From assembly GCF_030811475.1 (NCBI RefSeq), contig NZ_JAUSQV010000001.1, positions 2,379,501-2,443,500 of the forward strand: DNA of 64,000 nucleotides. Direction: 5' to 3'. Within the stretch, counting starts at the first letter, position 1. Each line of letters opens with the position of its first letter. The stretch is from Nakamurella flavida (GTDB taxonomy: Bacteria; Actinomycetota; Actinomycetes; Mycobacteriales; Nakamurellaceae). A program made the position numbers and the translations under genes. Under the pieces are notes generated by a model. That model searched no databases, was not told the DNA's origin, and saw nothing but the letters and a program-made list of their open reading frames with translations. Positions 41,759 through 52,059 of this stretch are shown here, one piece after another.

Positions 41759-43251
41759 CCGGCGTCCAGCCCCGGGTCGGCGCCACGACGCCCCCCGCCG
41801 ACGAACCCCGCCCGACCGGCCGCGCCGCCGAACTCGGCCTGCTGGTGTTCGCCGCCGTCCTGGTCACCGGTGCGCTGATCATCGTGGAGCTCAACCAGAG
41901 CCGGACGATCAGCTGGGACCTGGCGTCCTACGGCGGCGGCTACCTGGCCGCACTGGCCGTCGCGCACCTGCTCATCCGCCGCTTCGCCCCGTACGCCGAC
42001 CCGCTGCTACTCCCGTTGGTCGCGCTGCTCAACGGCCTCGGGCTGGTGATGATCTACCGGCTCGACCTGGCCGCCCAGGTCAGCGCGGCCAACCGCGGCG
42101 AGGACCCGCCGACGTCGCAGACCTCGCTGCAGCTGGTGTGGACCGGGCTGGCCCTGGTGCTCTTCCTGCTCGTGCTGGTGATCATCCGCGACCACACCGT
42201 GCTGCAGTCCTACGCCTACACGCTGGCCTTCGCCGGGCTGGTGTTCCTGGCGATCCCGGCCGTGCTGCCGGCGCGGTACTCGCAGGTCAACGGCGCGCAG
42301 ATCTGGATCAAGGTCCCCGGGCTGTTCTCCATTCAACCCGCGGAGTTCGCCAAGATCGCGCTGATCGTCTTCGCGGCCGCCTTCCTCACCGCCAAGCGGA
42401 CGGTGCTGTCCACCGCCGGCAAGAAGGTGTTCGGGCTCGTCCTGCCGCGGCTGCGGGACCTGGGCCCGCTGGTCGTCGCCCTGGTCGTCGCGCTCGCCGT
42501 GCTGGTCCGCGGCAACGACCTGGGCACCACGCTGCTGCTGTTCGGCACGATGCTGACGATGATCTACCTGGCCACCGGTCGGGTGTCCTGGCTGATCATC
42601 GGACTGCTCGGGTTCGTCGGCGGCGCCCTGCTCGCCTACCAGCTGTTCAGCCACGTCCGGGTGCGCGTCAACATCTGGCTGCACCCGTTCGACGACCCGC
42701 TGGGGTCGGGCTACCAGCTCGTCCAGTCCCTCTTCGGGATGGGCACCGGCGGCATCTTCGGCACCGGCCTCGGGGCCGGACGGCCGGACATCGTCCCGTA
42801 CGCGTCGACGGACTTCATCACCGCCGCGCTCGGTGAGGAGCTGGGCCTGGTCGGGCTGACGGCGATCCTGCTCTGCTACCTGATCCTGGTCTCCCGCGGG
42901 CTGCGCACCGCTCTGCTGGTCAAGGACGGCTTCGGTTCACTGCTGGCCGGCGGGCTCGCGTTCTCCCTCGCCCTGCAGGTGTTCGTCATCGTCGGCGGCG
43001 TCACCCGGCTGATCCCGCTGACCGGACTGACCACGCCGTTCCTGTCCTACGGCGGCTCCTCGCTGCTCGCCAACTACGTGATCCTGGCGCTGCTGGTGCG
43101 CATCTCGGACTCCGCCCGGCGCCCGGAGATCCGGCCCGTGCGGGTCGCCGCGCCGATCACCGAGGCGGCCACCGAGATGGTGCCCGTGGTCGGTCGGGCC
43201 TCGGCGCCGGCCACCTCCCCCAGGGGCCGTGACGGGGAGGCCGACCGATGA
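41755..43251 (+). CDS. rodA: RodA/FtsW/SpoVE-family peptidoglycan glycosyltransferase
   Basis: This 498-aa protein has about twelve membrane helices and the SEDS family motifs. These include YSQVNGAQIWIKVPGLFSIQ followed by PAEFAKIAL, LHPFDDPLGSGYQLVQSLFG and DFITAALGEELGLVGL. It also has VTRLIPLTGLTTPFLSYGG. SEDS proteins polymerise glycan strands with a class B PBP, here the pbpA gene that overlaps it by four bases. In related Actinobacteria this gene is rodA rather than ftsW. Confidence 0.95.
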   Translation: MTGVQPRVGATTPPADEPRPTGRAAELGLLVFAAVLVTGALIIVELNQSRTISWDLASYGGGYLAALAVAHLLIRRFAPYADPLLLPLVALLNGLGLVMIYRLDLAAQVSAANRGEDPPTSQTSLQLVWTGLALVLFLLVLVIIRDHTVLQSYAYTLAFAGLVFLAIPAVLPARYSQVNGAQIWIKVPGLFSIQPAEFAKIALIVFAAAFLTAKRTVLSTAGKKVFGLVLPRLRDLGPLVVALVVALAVLVRGNDLGTTLLLFGTMLTMIYLATGRVSWLIIGLLGFVGGALLAYQLFSHVRVRVNIWLHPFDDPLGSGYQLVQSLFGMGTGGIFGTGLGAGRPDIVPYASTDFITAALGEELGLVGLTAILLCYLILVSRGLRTALLVKDGFGSLLAGGLAFSLALQVFVIVGGVTRLIPLTGLTTPFLSYGGSSLLANYVILALLVRISDSARRPEIRPVRVAAPITEAATEMVPVVGRASAPATSPRGRDGEADR

Positions 43252-44759
43252 GGCGGCCGCTGCGCCGGGTCGGCGGCGCGGTCATCGTCCTGATCGTCGC
43301 GCTGCTGCTGAACATCACCTGGATCCAGGTGGTGAAGTCCGACGACTACCGCACCGACCCGAACAACCGCCGCACGCTGGTGGCCGAGTACAGCCGACAG
43401 CGCGGGCAGATCACCGCGTCCGGCGGTGTGGTGCTGGCCCGGTCCGACCCGGTGGACGACCAGTACCGCTACCAGCGGGTCTACCCGGAGGGCCCGGTCT
43501 ACGCCGGCCTCACCGGCTACTACTCGATGCGCTACGGCCCCACCGGCCTGGAACGGACGGAGAACGATGTGCTGTCCGGGGAGAGTGCGGACCTGTTCGC
43601 CGGCCAGCTGTCCGATCTGATCACCGGGCGCGACCCCCGCGGCGGGAATGTCGAGCTCACCATCGTCCCGGCCATCCAGCAGGCCGCGTACACCGCGCTG
43701 ACCGAGAAGGGCTACACCGGCGCCGTGGTCGCGCTGCGCCCGGACACCGGGGAGGTGCTCGCCATGGTCTCCACCCCGTCCTACGACCCGAACCCGCTGG
43801 CCGGGCACTCGGACGCCGAGCAACGCGCCGCCTACAACGCGCTGGTCGCCCCGCCGGATCCGGATGCCCCGTCACCGCTGCTGAACCGGGCCGTGGCCAA
43901 CGTCTACCCGCCGGGTTCGACGTTCAAGCTGATCGTCGCGGCCGCCGCCCTGCAGCGTGGGGACACCGTCGACACCCCGGTCACCGGAGCGCCGACGATC
44001 ACCCTGCCCGGCACCGGCGGAGCCACCCTGTCGAACTACATGGGCGAGAACTGCGCCGAGGGCGACGGTTCGCAGGTCACCCTGACCCAGGCGCTGGCCC
44101 ACTCCTGCAACACCGCGTTCGCCGAGGTCGCGATGAGCCTGGGTGCGGACGCGGTCAAGGAGGAGGCCGGCGGATTCGGCATCGGTGACGGCTCGACCAC
44201 CGACGAGGGCGACGGCGAGCTCGGCCTGGACGTCGTGCCCTCCCGCATCGGCCAGATCCCGGACATCGCCGCGCTGGCCCAGACCGGCATCGGCCAGCGC
44301 GACGTGGCCGTCACCCCGCTGGCCATGGCCGAGGTCGTCGCCACCATCGCCAACCACGGCGAGCGGATGGCCCCGCACCTCATCGCCCGGACCACCAAGC
44401 CGGACCTGTCGGTCATCTCGGAGACCGAGCCGACCTCGCTGGGCCAGACCGTCCCCGTCGACGTGGCCGACTCCGTGCGCGACATGATGGTGCAGTCCGA
44501 GAAGGAGACCCCGGGGTCCGGCGGCATCGCCGACCTGGTCATCGCGTCGAAGACGGGGACCGCCGAGCACGGCAGCGACCCCAAGAACACCGCGCCGCAC
44601 TGCTGGTACGTCGCCTTCGCCCCGGCCGACAACGCGCCGATCGCGGTGGCCGTCATGGTGGAGAACGGCGGGAACGGTGACCTCGCCGCGACCGGGGCGA
44701 AGGTGGCCGGGCCCATCGGGCGCGCCGTCATCGCCGCCGCGCTGAGCGGGGGGCTGTGA
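43248..44759 (+). CDS. pbpA: Class B penicillin-binding protein A (peptidoglycan transpeptidase)
   Basis: The 503-aa product has an N-terminal membrane helix (about 9-30), a dimerisation/linker domain and a transpeptidase domain. Its active-site motifs are STFK (Ser224-Lys227), SCN (286-288) and KTG (435-437). It cross-links glycan strands made by RodA. In mycobacteria PbpA is a substrate of PknB and is needed for septation. The GTGA/ATGA-type overlap with rodA and a one-base gap to pknA mark one transcript. Confidence 0.95.
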   Translation: MRRPLRRVGGAVIVLIVALLLNITWIQVVKSDDYRTDPNNRRTLVAEYSRQRGQITASGGVVLARSDPVDDQYRYQRVYPEGPVYAGLTGYYSMRYGPTGLERTENDVLSGESADLFAGQLSDLITGRDPRGGNVELTIVPAIQQAAYTALTEKGYTGAVVALRPDTGEVLAMVSTPSYDPNPLAGHSDAEQRAAYNALVAPPDPDAPSPLLNRAVANVYPPGSTFKLIVAAAALQRGDTVDTPVTGAPTITLPGTGGATLSNYMGENCAEGDGSQVTLTQALAHSCNTAFAEVAMSLGADAVKEEAGGFGIGDGSTTDEGDGELGLDVVPSRIGQIPDIAALAQTGIGQRDVAVTPLAMAEVVATIANHGERMAPHLIARTTKPDLSVISETEPTSLGQTVPVDVADSVRDMMVQSEKETPGSGGIADLVIASKTGTAEHGSDPKNTAPHCWYVAFAPADNAPIAVAVMVENGGNGDLAATGAKVAGPIGRAVIAAALSGGL

Positions 44760-44760
44760 C

Positions 44761-46116
44761 ATGGCACTGACCCCCGGTCTGATGCTCTCCGACCGTTACC
44801 GCCTCACCCGGCGGATCGCCGTCGGTGGGATGGGCGAGGTGTGGGCGGCCGACGACACCCGGCTGGCCCGGACCGTCGCGGTGAAGATCCTGAAGTCCGA
44901 GCTCAGCGGTGACCCGGAGTTCCTGGACCGCTTCCGCTCCGAGGCCCGCATCACCGCCTCGTTGAACCACCCCGGCATCGCCGCGGTCTACGACTACGGC
45001 GAGGTGGCGATCGTGCCCGGCGGGCGGGCGGACACCGCGTTCCTGGTCATGGAGCTGGTCGTCGGCGAGCCGCTGTCCGCCGTCCTCGCCCGGACCGGGC
45101 GGCTCACCGTGGCCCGCACGCTGGACGTCGCCGCGCAGTCCGGCCGCGCCCTGCAGGCCGCCCACGTGATGGGCCTGGTGCACCGCGACATCAAGCCCGG
45201 AAACATCATGATCACCCCCACCGGCCAGGTGAAACTCACCGACTTCGGCATCGCCAAGGTCACCGACTCGGCCCCGGTCACCCGCACCGGCATGGTCATG
45301 GGCACCGCCCAGTACCTCTCCCCGGAGCAGGCGGCGGGCCGCGAGGCGGTCCCCGCCTCGGACACCTACGCCCTGGGCGTGGTGACCTACGAGTGCCTGG
45401 CCGGTCGACGTCCCTTCGAGGCGGACAGCCCCGTCGCGGTGGCCATGGCCCACCTGCGGGACATGCCGCCCCCGCTCCCCGGGGACGTCCCGCCGCCGGT
45501 GGCCGCCCTGGTGCTGCGGATGCTTGTCAAGGACCCGGCCCAGCGCCTGGCCGACGGGGCGGCCGTGGCCTCCGCCGTCACCGCCGTGCGCTCCGGGGGC
45601 TCCCTCCCGCCGCCCCCGGTCGACGCCCCGGCCACCCGGATGATGCCGCCGGTGTCGGTGCCGCCCGCCCCGGCGGCCGTCGTCCCACCTGTCACCCGTC
45701 CGCCGGTCATGGCCCAGCCGGTCCGTCCGGTCCCCGTCGCCCGCCGTCCGGCGGCCCGCCGCACGGCCCTGTCGGTGCTGCTGACCATCCTGGTCCTGCT
45801 GCTCGCCGGGGCCGCCGGCGTGCTCATCGACCGGCAGGCCGCGCCGGTGCCGGCCGACCCGGTGCGGACGCTGTCCTCGACCGGGTCCGGGCCGGGCGCC
45901 GTGTCGGCCGGAGAGGTCCGGGCGGTCGAGGCAACCGAGCCGGGGTCGGCTGCGTCCTGGTCGGCAGACCCTGCCGTGCGCACGGTGTCGGTGTCGGTGC
46001 CCACAGCACCGGCTGCCGCGGGATCCGACGGTGCTCCCGGTGTGCCACCCTCGGTGCGCGTGGTCGCCCGCAGCCCTCGCACGGGCGGCGCGACCGGCCC
46101 GGACTCCGAGCGGTGA
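44761..46116 (+). CDS. pknA: Membrane Ser/Thr protein kinase PknA-like
   Basis: The 451-aa kinase starts one base after pbpA. The kinase domain (about 10-275) has the glycine loop [15 protein letters not shown] lysine 42, catalytic VHRDIKPGN (140-148), DFGIAKV and the APE-like SPEQA region. A Pro-rich juxtamembrane segment leads to one membrane helix (about 339-360, [20 protein letters not shown]), then a short extracellular tail without PASTA domains. It is expected to phosphorylate wall-growth and division proteins together with PknB. Confidence 0.94.
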   Translation: MALTPGLMLSDRYRLTRRIAVGGMGEVWAADDTRLARTVAVKILKSELSGDPEFLDRFRSEARITASLNHPGIAAVYDYGEVAIVPGGRADTAFLVMELVVGEPLSAVLARTGRLTVARTLDVAAQSGRALQAAHVMGLVHRDIKPGNIMITPTGQVKLTDFGIAKVTDSAPVTRTGMVMGTAQYLSPEQAAGREAVPASDTYALGVVTYECLAGRRPFEADSPVAVAMAHLRDMPPPLPGDVPPPVAALVLRMLVKDPAQRLADGAAVASAVTAVRSGGSLPPPPVDAPATRMMPPVSVPPAPAAVVPPVTRPPVMAQPVRPVPVARRPAARRTALSVLLTILVLLLAGAAGVLIDRQAAPVPADPVRTLSSTGSGPGAVSAGEVRAVEATEPGSAASWSADPAVRTVSVSVPTAPAAAGSDGAPGVPPSVRVVARSPRTGGATGPDSER

Positions 46117-46204
46117 GCGGGCCGGGCGGCCCGACGACGGGCAAGGGACGTACACGCTCACGCACACCAGGAACGGCACGATCTGCGGAAGGACGAAGGA
46201 CGGC

Positions 46205-48451
46205 ATGACGGGATACCTGTTCGGCGATCGCTACCAGGTCGGGGACACCCTCGGCTTCGGTGGCATGTCCGAGGTGCACCGCGGCCGCGACCTCCGCCTC
46301 GGTCGGGACGTCGCGATCAAGGTGCTGCGTGCCGATCTGGCCCGTGACCCCTCGTTCCAGGCCCGGTTCCGCCGGGAGGCGCAGAACGCGGCCTCGCTCA
46401 ACCACCCGGCCATCGTCGCCGTCTACGACACCGGTGAGACGACCGGCGAGAGCGGGCCCATCCCGTACATCGTCATGGAGTACGTCGAGGGCGAGACCCT
46501 GCGCGACCTGCTCAAGCGCGAGGGGCCGCTGGAGCCCAAGCGCGCCATGGAGATCACCGCGGACATCTGCGCGGCGCTGGACTTCTCCCACCGCCACGGC
46601 ATCGTGCACCGCGACATCAAGCCGGCGAACGTGATGCTCAACCGGGCCGGCGCGGTCAAGGTGATGGACTTCGGCATCGCCCGGGCGGTCTCCGACGGGC
46701 AGGCCACGATGACGGCCACCGCCGCCGTCATCGGCACCGCGCAGTACCTCTCGCCCGAGCAGGCGCGGGGCGAGCCCGTCGACGCCCGCTCCGACGTCTA
46801 CGCCACCGGCTGCGTGCTCTACGAGCTGCTCACCGGCTCACCGCCCTTCGTGGGCGACTCCCCTGTCGCCATCGCCTACCAGCACGTGCGCGAGACCCCG
46901 AAGCCGCCGAGCGAGGTCCGTCCCGGGCTGGCCCGGGAGCTCGACTCCATCGTCCTCAAGGCGCTGAACAAGAACCCGCTCAACCGCTACCAGAACGCCG
47001 CCGAGATGCGGCAGGACCTGGTGCGGGCCCTGTCCGGTCAGGCGGTCAAGGCGACCCCGCTGATGTCCGACGAGGACCGCACCGAGATCTACCGCGCCAC
47101 CCCGCGGTCGGTCGGCGCGGGCCCGTCCCTGCTCGCCCCGCCCACCCACGGCCCCACCGACCAGTGGGAACCCGAGGAGACGGAGCAGAGCCGCTCGAAG
47201 CGGGTCTGGGGATTCGTCGGTATCGGTGCGCTGTGTCTCGCCCTGCTGGCCGGCGCCATCTGGCTGACCCTGCGGGTCACCTCGGCCCCGCCGCCCGTCC
47301 AGCAGGTCGCCGTCCCGGAGCTGACGGGGCTGTCCGCGGACGACGCCACCGCCCGACTGCGGGACAGCGGCCTGGTCCTCGGCCAGATCGCCAACGTCGA
47401 GTCCACCGACGACAAGAAGGGGCAGGTCGTCGAACAGCGACCGTCCAAGCTGACCTCGGTCGACAAGGGCTCCTCGGTGAGCCTGGACATCGGTGAGGGC
47501 GTCCGCAACGTGGACGTCCCGAACGTGGTCACCTACTCCCCGGAGCAGGCCAAGAACGCCCTGTCGGCCGCGAACCTGCAGTACGCCGAGGTGCAGGAGG
47601 CGTCCTCGGACGCGGACCGGAACAAGGCGATCCGGCAGGATCCGGCGGCCCAGGCCTCGGTGGCCCCGGGCACCGTCATCACCGTCGTCATCGGCAGCGG
47701 ACCCAACTTCGTGGCCGTCCCCGACGGGCTCGTCGGTCTGCAGCTGGCCGACGCCACCGCGCAGCTGCAGGCGCTCAAGCTGACCGTCGTCTCGCAGCAG
47801 GCGGCGAGCGCGGAACCGCTCAACCAGGTGCTGGCCATCGACCCCAAGCCGGGCGAGCGGATCCAGGAGGGCACCTCGGTGACGCTCACCGTCTCGGACA
47901 ACTCGCAGATGACCATGCCGAACCTGCGCAACCTGACCCCCGACGAGGCCGCCGCGGCCATGCGCAACGTCGGGTGGTCCGGTGACCGCGGCACCCTGGC
48001 GACCCGGGAGGTGGAGACCACCAACCCGGCCCTGGTCGGCGCGGTCGTCGCGCAGAGTCCGGCGTCCGGTGAGGTGGTCGCCAAGACCGGTACCCGGGTG
48101 AGCGTGGACATCGGAGTGCAGGCCCAGGCCGTCGTCCCCGACGTCCGGGGTGCCACCGAGGGAGCCGCCCGCGCGGCCCTGGCCAACGCGGGGCTGACCA
48201 ACGTCTCCACCACGGCCGGTCCGGCCGCACCGAGCGGCGACCTGGTCGGCCGGGTGCAGCAGCAGTCCGTCCCGGGGGGTACGCAGATCCCGACGAGCCA
48301 ACGGGTGACCATCACCGTGTACCAGGCGGCGGCGCCGCCCACGCCCACCACCCCGACGACGCCGCCGACCACCGCTCCGGCTCCCTCCGCGGCGCCCCCG
48401 GCCACGCCGGCCCCCGCGGAGACGACGATCCCGAGCCAGCCGGCCGGCTGA
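46205..48451 (+). CDS. pknB: PASTA-domain Ser/Thr protein kinase PknB
   Basis: The 748-aa product has a kinase domain (about 10-275) with [11 protein letters not shown], Lys39, [10 protein letters not shown] (135-144) and DFGIARA (155-161). Its membrane helix spans about 335-357. Five PASTA-like repeats follow (for example [20 protein letters not shown] and [20 protein letters not shown]), then a Pro/Thr-rich tail. PASTA domains bind muropeptides or lipid II and signal wall status. Five repeats exceed the four of M. tuberculosis PknB; the exact count is by eye. A GAAGGACG site precedes the ATG. A strong hairpin follows. Confidence 0.95.
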   Translation: MTGYLFGDRYQVGDTLGFGGMSEVHRGRDLRLGRDVAIKVLRADLARDPSFQARFRREAQNAASLNHPAIVAVYDTGETTGESGPIPYIVMEYVEGETLRDLLKREGPLEPKRAMEITADICAALDFSHRHGIVHRDIKPANVMLNRAGAVKVMDFGIARAVSDGQATMTATAAVIGTAQYLSPEQARGEPVDARSDVYATGCVLYELLTGSPPFVGDSPVAIAYQHVRETPKPPSEVRPGLARELDSIVLKALNKNPLNRYQNAAEMRQDLVRALSGQAVKATPLMSDEDRTEIYRATPRSVGAGPSLLAPPTHGPTDQWEPEETEQSRSKRVWGFVGIGALCLALLAGAIWLTLRVTSAPPPVQQVAVPELTGLSADDATARLRDSGLVLGQIANVESTDDKKGQVVEQRPSKLTSVDKGSSVSLDIGEGVRNVDVPNVVTYSPEQAKNALSAANLQYAEVQEASSDADRNKAIRQDPAAQASVAPGTVITVVIGSGPNFVAVPDGLVGLQLADATAQLQALKLTVVSQQAASAEPLNQVLAIDPKPGERIQEGTSVTLTVSDNSQMTMPNLRNLTPDEAAAAMRNVGWSGDRGTLATREVETTNPALVGAVVAQSPASGEVVAKTGTRVSVDIGVQAQAVVPDVRGATEGAARAALANAGLTNVSTTAGPAAPSGDLVGRVQQQSVPGGTQIPTSQRVTITVYQAAAPPTPTTPTTPPTTAPAPSAAPPATPAPAETTIPSQPAG

Positions 48452-48459
48452 CCGCGCTG

Positions 48460-48502
48460 CCCGACCCTGGGTTCCCCCGAACGGGTGGAACCCAGGGTCG
48501 GG
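48460..48502 (+). terminator. Intrinsic-type terminator after pknB
   Basis: CCCGACCCTGGGTTCC pairs perfectly over 16 bp with GGAACCCAGGGTCGGG around an 11-base loop. It starts nine bases past the pknB stop and ends the wall-signalling transcript, separating it from the protease gene. Confidence 0.85.
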
Positions 48503-48594
48503 ACAGCTGACTCACAGTTCGCTGCCAGCCTCTCCCGGGACGCGCGCAACCCGCACTCAGCCGACTCACACCCGACAGGGCCAGAGTCGTGTCC

Positions 48595-50175
48595 ATGAGC
48601 CAGGACATGAACGCGCAGCCCGGGGCCGACCGGCCCGGTGACGATGCCGCCGATCGCTTCTCCGCCGCGCCCGACCGTTCCACCGAGCGCGACGCCGGCA
48701 CCTCCGCTGCCGGCACCCCTGCGGGCAGCCCGACCGCCGGAACCCCCGCCGCCCCGTCGGCCCCGTCCGCTCCTGCCGCGCCCTACTGGGGTCGGCAGTC
48801 CGAGCAGGACACCGGCCCGATCCGGACCACCGGGGCCCACCCCGGCGGGAGCTCGCCGGCGGCCGGCAGCTCCGGCGACCACGCCTGGTGGCAGCCCCGC
48901 CCGAGCGGCGCGCTGACCGATCCGTCCTGGTCCGGCGCCGGCCAGCAGAGCCGGCCGTACGACACCCGCTCCTACCCCGTCGCCGGCGGCGGGTACCTCC
49001 CGCCCGTCGGCGGCGCGCCCGGGTACGCGGCCGGACAGCCCGCGCCGGGCGGCACCGCGGTGCTCGACCGCCCCACCCGCACCGGGCGTCGGACCACCAC
49101 CCTGGCCATCGGCGCGGTCATCGCCCTCGCCGCCGGATTCGGTGGGGGCGTCGTGGGAGCCAACCTCGGCAGCTCGAACACGTCCGTGGACAACTCCCTG
49201 AGCCGCTCGGCGCAGTCCTCCACCGTCTCCGCCCAGCTCCCGGCCCCGACCGGTTCGGTCCAGCAGGTCGCGTCGGCGGTCCTGCCGTCGGTCGTCTCGG
49301 TGCTGTCGACCTCGTCGAGCAGCCAGGGCGAGGGATCCGGGGTGATCCTGTCCGGCGACGGACTCATCCTGACCAACAACCACGTCATCGAGGGCGCCAC
49401 CACCCTGCAGGTGCGCTTCAACGACGGCACCACCGCCGACGCCACCGTGGTCGGCGCGGATGCCACCGACGACCTGGCCGTCATCAAGGCCGAGAACGTC
49501 TCCGGGCTCACCACGGCCACCCTCGGTTCCTCGGACAACCTGCAGGTCGGTCAGCAGGTCGTCGCCATCGGGTCGCCGCTGGGCCTGTCGGCCACCGTGA
49601 CCTCCGGCATCGTCTCCGCGCTGGACCGGCCGGTCCGCACCGGATCCGCCCAGCAGACGCAGAGCACCGCCCAGGACACCGTGATGAACGCGATTCAGAC
49701 CGACGCGGCCATCAACCCGGGCAACTCCGGTGGCGCCCTGGTCGACATGAACGGCGCGGTGATCGGCATCAACTCGGCGATCGCGTCCACCTCGACGACC
49801 TCCGGCGAGGCCGGCAACATCGGGGTCGGGTTCGCCATCCCGATCGACCAGGCCAAGCGCATCGCCCAGGAGATCGTGGACACCGGCAAGGCCACCCACG
49901 CCGTCCTCGGCGCCTCCGTGACCGACGCGGCCACCCGGACCCAGGCCTCCGGCGCGACGCTCTCGCAGCTGACCTCCGGCGGCGGCGCGGAGCAGGCCGG
50001 TCTGCAGGCCGGCGACGTCGTCACCAAGGTCGGCGACCAGCTGGTGGAGACCGCCGACGCGCTCGTCGCGGCCATCCGGTCCTCCGCCCCCGGCGGCACC
50101 GTGCCGATCACCTACGTGCGGGACGGGCAGACCGAGACGGTCACCGTGACGCTCGGTTCGGCCACCTCCAACTGA
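48595..50175 (+). CDS. Membrane-anchored HtrA-like trypsin-family serine protease with PDZ domain
   Basis: The product is about 526 aa from ATG 48595; a GTG lies six bases earlier. The cytoplasmic N-terminus is Ala/Pro/Ser-rich and disordered (about 1-165). One membrane helix (about 170-190) leads to an extracellular trypsin-like domain with catalytic His263 (LTNNHVIEGA), Asp293 (TDDLAVIKAE) and Ser378 (NPGNSGGALVD). A C-terminal PDZ domain (about 435-525) contains GAEQAGLQAGDVVTKVGDQL. Such proteases degrade misfolded exported proteins or regulate wall enzymes. No SD sequence is clear. A long hairpin ends the gene. Confidence 0.92.
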   Translation: MSQDMNAQPGADRPGDDAADRFSAAPDRSTERDAGTSAAGTPAGSPTAGTPAAPSAPSAPAAPYWGRQSEQDTGPIRTTGAHPGGSSPAAGSSGDHAWWQPRPSGALTDPSWSGAGQQSRPYDTRSYPVAGGGYLPPVGGAPGYAAGQPAPGGTAVLDRPTRTGRRTTTLAIGAVIALAAGFGGGVVGANLGSSNTSVDNSLSRSAQSSTVSAQLPAPTGSVQQVASAVLPSVVSVLSTSSSSQGEGSGVILSGDGLILTNNHVIEGATTLQVRFNDGTTADATVVGADATDDLAVIKAENVSGLTTATLGSSDNLQVGQQVVAIGSPLGLSATVTSGIVSALDRPVRTGSAQQTQSTAQDTVMNAIQTDAAINPGNSGGALVDMNGAVIGINSAIASTSTTSGEAGNIGVGFAIPIDQAKRIAQEIVDTGKATHAVLGASVTDAATRTQASGATLSQLTSGGGAEQAGLQAGDVVTKVGDQLVETADALVAAIRSSAPGGTVPITYVRDGQTETVTVTLGSATSN

Positions 50176-50233
50176 GGTCACCGCCACACCAGGCCTTCGC
50201 ACACCAGGCCTCCGGCTCCACCCCTTCCCGGTG

Positions 50234-50294
50234 CCGGACATGCCGATGGCCCCGCTCCCGCGATCGCGGGGGACGGGGCCATCGGCATGTCCGG
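50234..50294. terminator. Long bidirectional hairpin between htrA-like gene and trpG
   Basis: Twenty-one-base arms (50234-50254 and 50274-50294, beginning CCGGACATG and ending CATGTCCGG) are perfect complements. The inner bases add further pairing. It lies between convergent genes and is probably a strong two-way terminator; the stem is unusually long. Confidence 0.85.
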
Positions 50295-50306
50295 GGTCAG
50301 AGCGGG

Positions 50307-50963
50307 TCAGACGGCGGACAGGCGGAGCCGCTCGACCTCGTTCTCCAGCTCGTCGACCCGGGCCGCCGCAGCCCGGTCGCCGCACCGGGCCAGCCAGTTG
50401 GCCAGCAGCCGGTGCCCGCCCTGGGTGAGCACGGACTCCGGGTGGAACTGCACGCCCTCGATGTCGTAGCGGCGGTGCCGGACGGCCATGATCACCCCGC
50501 CGTCGGTCCGGGCGGTCACCTCGAGCTCGTCGGGGACGGTGCCGTCCACCACGGCGAGCGAGTGGTAGCGGGTGGCGGTGAACGGGTCCGGCAGGCCGGC
50601 CAGGCTCCCCGCGCCCGAGTGGTGCACCAACGAGGTGCGGCCGTGCAGCAGCTCCTCGGCCCGGTCGACGACCCCGCCGTAGACCTCGGCGATGGCCTGG
50701 TGCCCGAGACACACCCCCAGCACCGGACTGCGGTCCTGCGCCCAGCGGACCATCTCCTCGGTGACCCCCGCGTCCGCGGGGGCACCGGGGCCCGGCGAGA
50801 GCAGGATGCCGTCCACGTCCAGCGCCTGCACGTCGCCCACGGCGATCTCGTCGTTGCGTCGCACGGTGCACCGCGCACCCAGCTGCTCCAGGTACTGGAC
50901 CAGGTTGAAGACGAACGAGTCGTAGTTGTCCACCACGAGGATGTGGGTCTGCCGGGTGCTCAC
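50307..50963 (-). CDS. Class I glutamine amidotransferase subunit (TrpG/PabA type)
   Basis: The 218-aa product carries the triad: Cys85 in VLGVCLGHQAI, His174 and Glu176 in QFHPES. It also has the opening NYDSFVFNLVQYL. It would release ammonia from glutamine for anthranilate or 4-amino-4-deoxychorismate synthase. Its position next to sortase E, DUF881 and crgA matches the trpG/pabA gene found in the same place in other Actinobacteria. The partner synthase is not nearby. The last 15 residues are a short coiled helix. Confidence 0.93.
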   Translation of the reverse strand: MSTRQTHILVVDNYDSFVFNLVQYLEQLGARCTVRRNDEIAVGDVQALDVDGILLSPGPGAPADAGVTEEMVRWAQDRSPVLGVCLGHQAIAEVYGGVVDRAEELLHGRTSLVHHSGAGSLAGLPDPFTATRYHSLAVVDGTVPDELEVTARTDGGVIMAVRHRRYDIEGVQFHPESVLTQGGHRLLANWLARCGDRAAAARVDELENEVERLRLSAV

Positions 50964-51018
50964 CGTCCCAGCATGGCAGAGCCCGGAGCGGTCCCCGTCG
51001 GGCCTGCGCCCTCGCCCG

Positions 51019-51171
51019 CTACTGGACCACGCGGTCGAACGGCAGATACGGCTCGGCCCAGGGGAAGACCACGAAGAACAACAGGGCGGCGAAGGCCAGG
51101 AACATCACGAAGGCCTGCGCGGCCTTGGCCCCGGCCGGCCCGGGCAGGTGGCGCCAGATCCAGACGTACAT
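51019..51171 (-). CDS. Small membrane protein, 50 aa
   Basis: An ATG at 51171 opens MYVWIWRHLPGPAGAKAAQA, then FVMFLAFAALLFFVVFPWAE and ends PYLPFDRVVQ. This is one membrane helix with a positively charged N-terminal side and a C-terminal tail of about ten residues. It starts three bases after the sortase stop and precedes trpG on the same strand. Small membrane genes at this location occur in related Actinobacteria. The function is unknown; a role near the divisome or sortase is a guess from location. Confidence 0.8.
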   Translation of the reverse strand: MYVWIWRHLPGPAGAKAAQAFVMFLAFAALLFFVVFPWAEPYLPFDRVVQ

Positions 51172-51174
51172 CGC

Positions 51175-52059
51175 TCAGCGCTCCTGCATCTCGGGCGGGA
51201 CGAAGCCGTCGGACTTCGCGTAGCTGGTGACCAGTTCGCCGTGGATGATCATCCGTTCGGCGTCGGAGAACTGCGGGTGGCAGGTGGTCAGCGTGATCAG
51301 CCGCATGGCGTCGGACGGGACGGTGGCCGAGGCGACACCGGGCACCGGCAGCACCTGGGCGTAGTCGGACGGCACGGTGATGACCCGACCCGACAGGCCG
51401 CCGTACTCCCCGCCGGGCACCTCGACCCCGGTGCAGCGGGAGTCGGCCGCGGGGTTCCAACCGGCCTGCTGGTCGGTCATCGGCAGCACCCGGTAGACGA
51501 ACCAGTCGTCCTGGGTCTCGACGACCATCGCGTCGCAGGCGTTCAACAGGTTCAGGTCGTTGAACGGCGACCCCTTGGACACCCGGTGGCCGGCGACGGC
51601 GAAGTTCCCCGGCTGACCGGGCATCTGCGAGTCCGGATAGTGGCCCGGTCCGATGTAGAGGTCGTCGGGGTCGGTGCCCTCGACGATGGTGAACGCGTAG
51701 TCCGCTCCGAACGACGGGACGTAGATCTTCGCGAAGCCCTGCCCGGTCAGCGTCTGGTACTGCGGGGTGCGCTCCCGGGGATCGGTGACCAGCTGCGCCG
51801 GGTCGGTGACCACCACCGTGCTGGTGGACTCCACCGTCTCCTGCGCCTGGGCCCACTGCTGGTCGATGGCGGTGGTCGCCGCGGCCTGCTTGCGCTCGCC
51901 GAACAGATCGGTGATCCAGACCTCGTAGACCACGAAGAGCAGGATGACCACGCCCAGGGTCACGAACGTCTGCCCGAGGCCGCGCACGATCAGTCGGCCC
52001 ACCCCCCGCCGGGGCGGCGGCGGAGGCGGCGTCGGACGGACCCGCTCGTCGATGTTCAT
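51175..52059 (-). CDS. Class E sortase
   Basis: This 294-aa membrane protein has a Pro-rich N-terminus, a membrane helix (about 28-50) and an extracellular sortase domain with His158 (NFAVAGHR), Cys260 (LITLTTCHP) and Arg269 (DAERM). Class E sortases recognise LAXTG-like motifs and attach proteins to the wall of high-GC Gram-positives. The ATG overlaps the DUF881 stop by four bases. No LAXTG substrate gene was seen in this window. Confidence 0.93.
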   Translation of the reverse strand: MNIDERVRPTPPPPPPRRGVGRLIVRGLGQTFVTLGVVILLFVVYEVWITDLFGERKQAAATTAIDQQWAQAQETVESTSTVVVTDPAQLVTDPRERTPQYQTLTGQGFAKIYVPSFGADYAFTIVEGTDPDDLYIGPGHYPDSQMPGQPGNFAVAGHRVSKGSPFNDLNLLNACDAMVVETQDDWFVYRVLPMTDQQAGWNPAADSRCTGVEVPGGEYGGLSGRVITVPSDYAQVLPVPGVASATVPSDAMRLITLTTCHPQFSDAERMIIHGELVTSYAKSDGFVPPEMQER

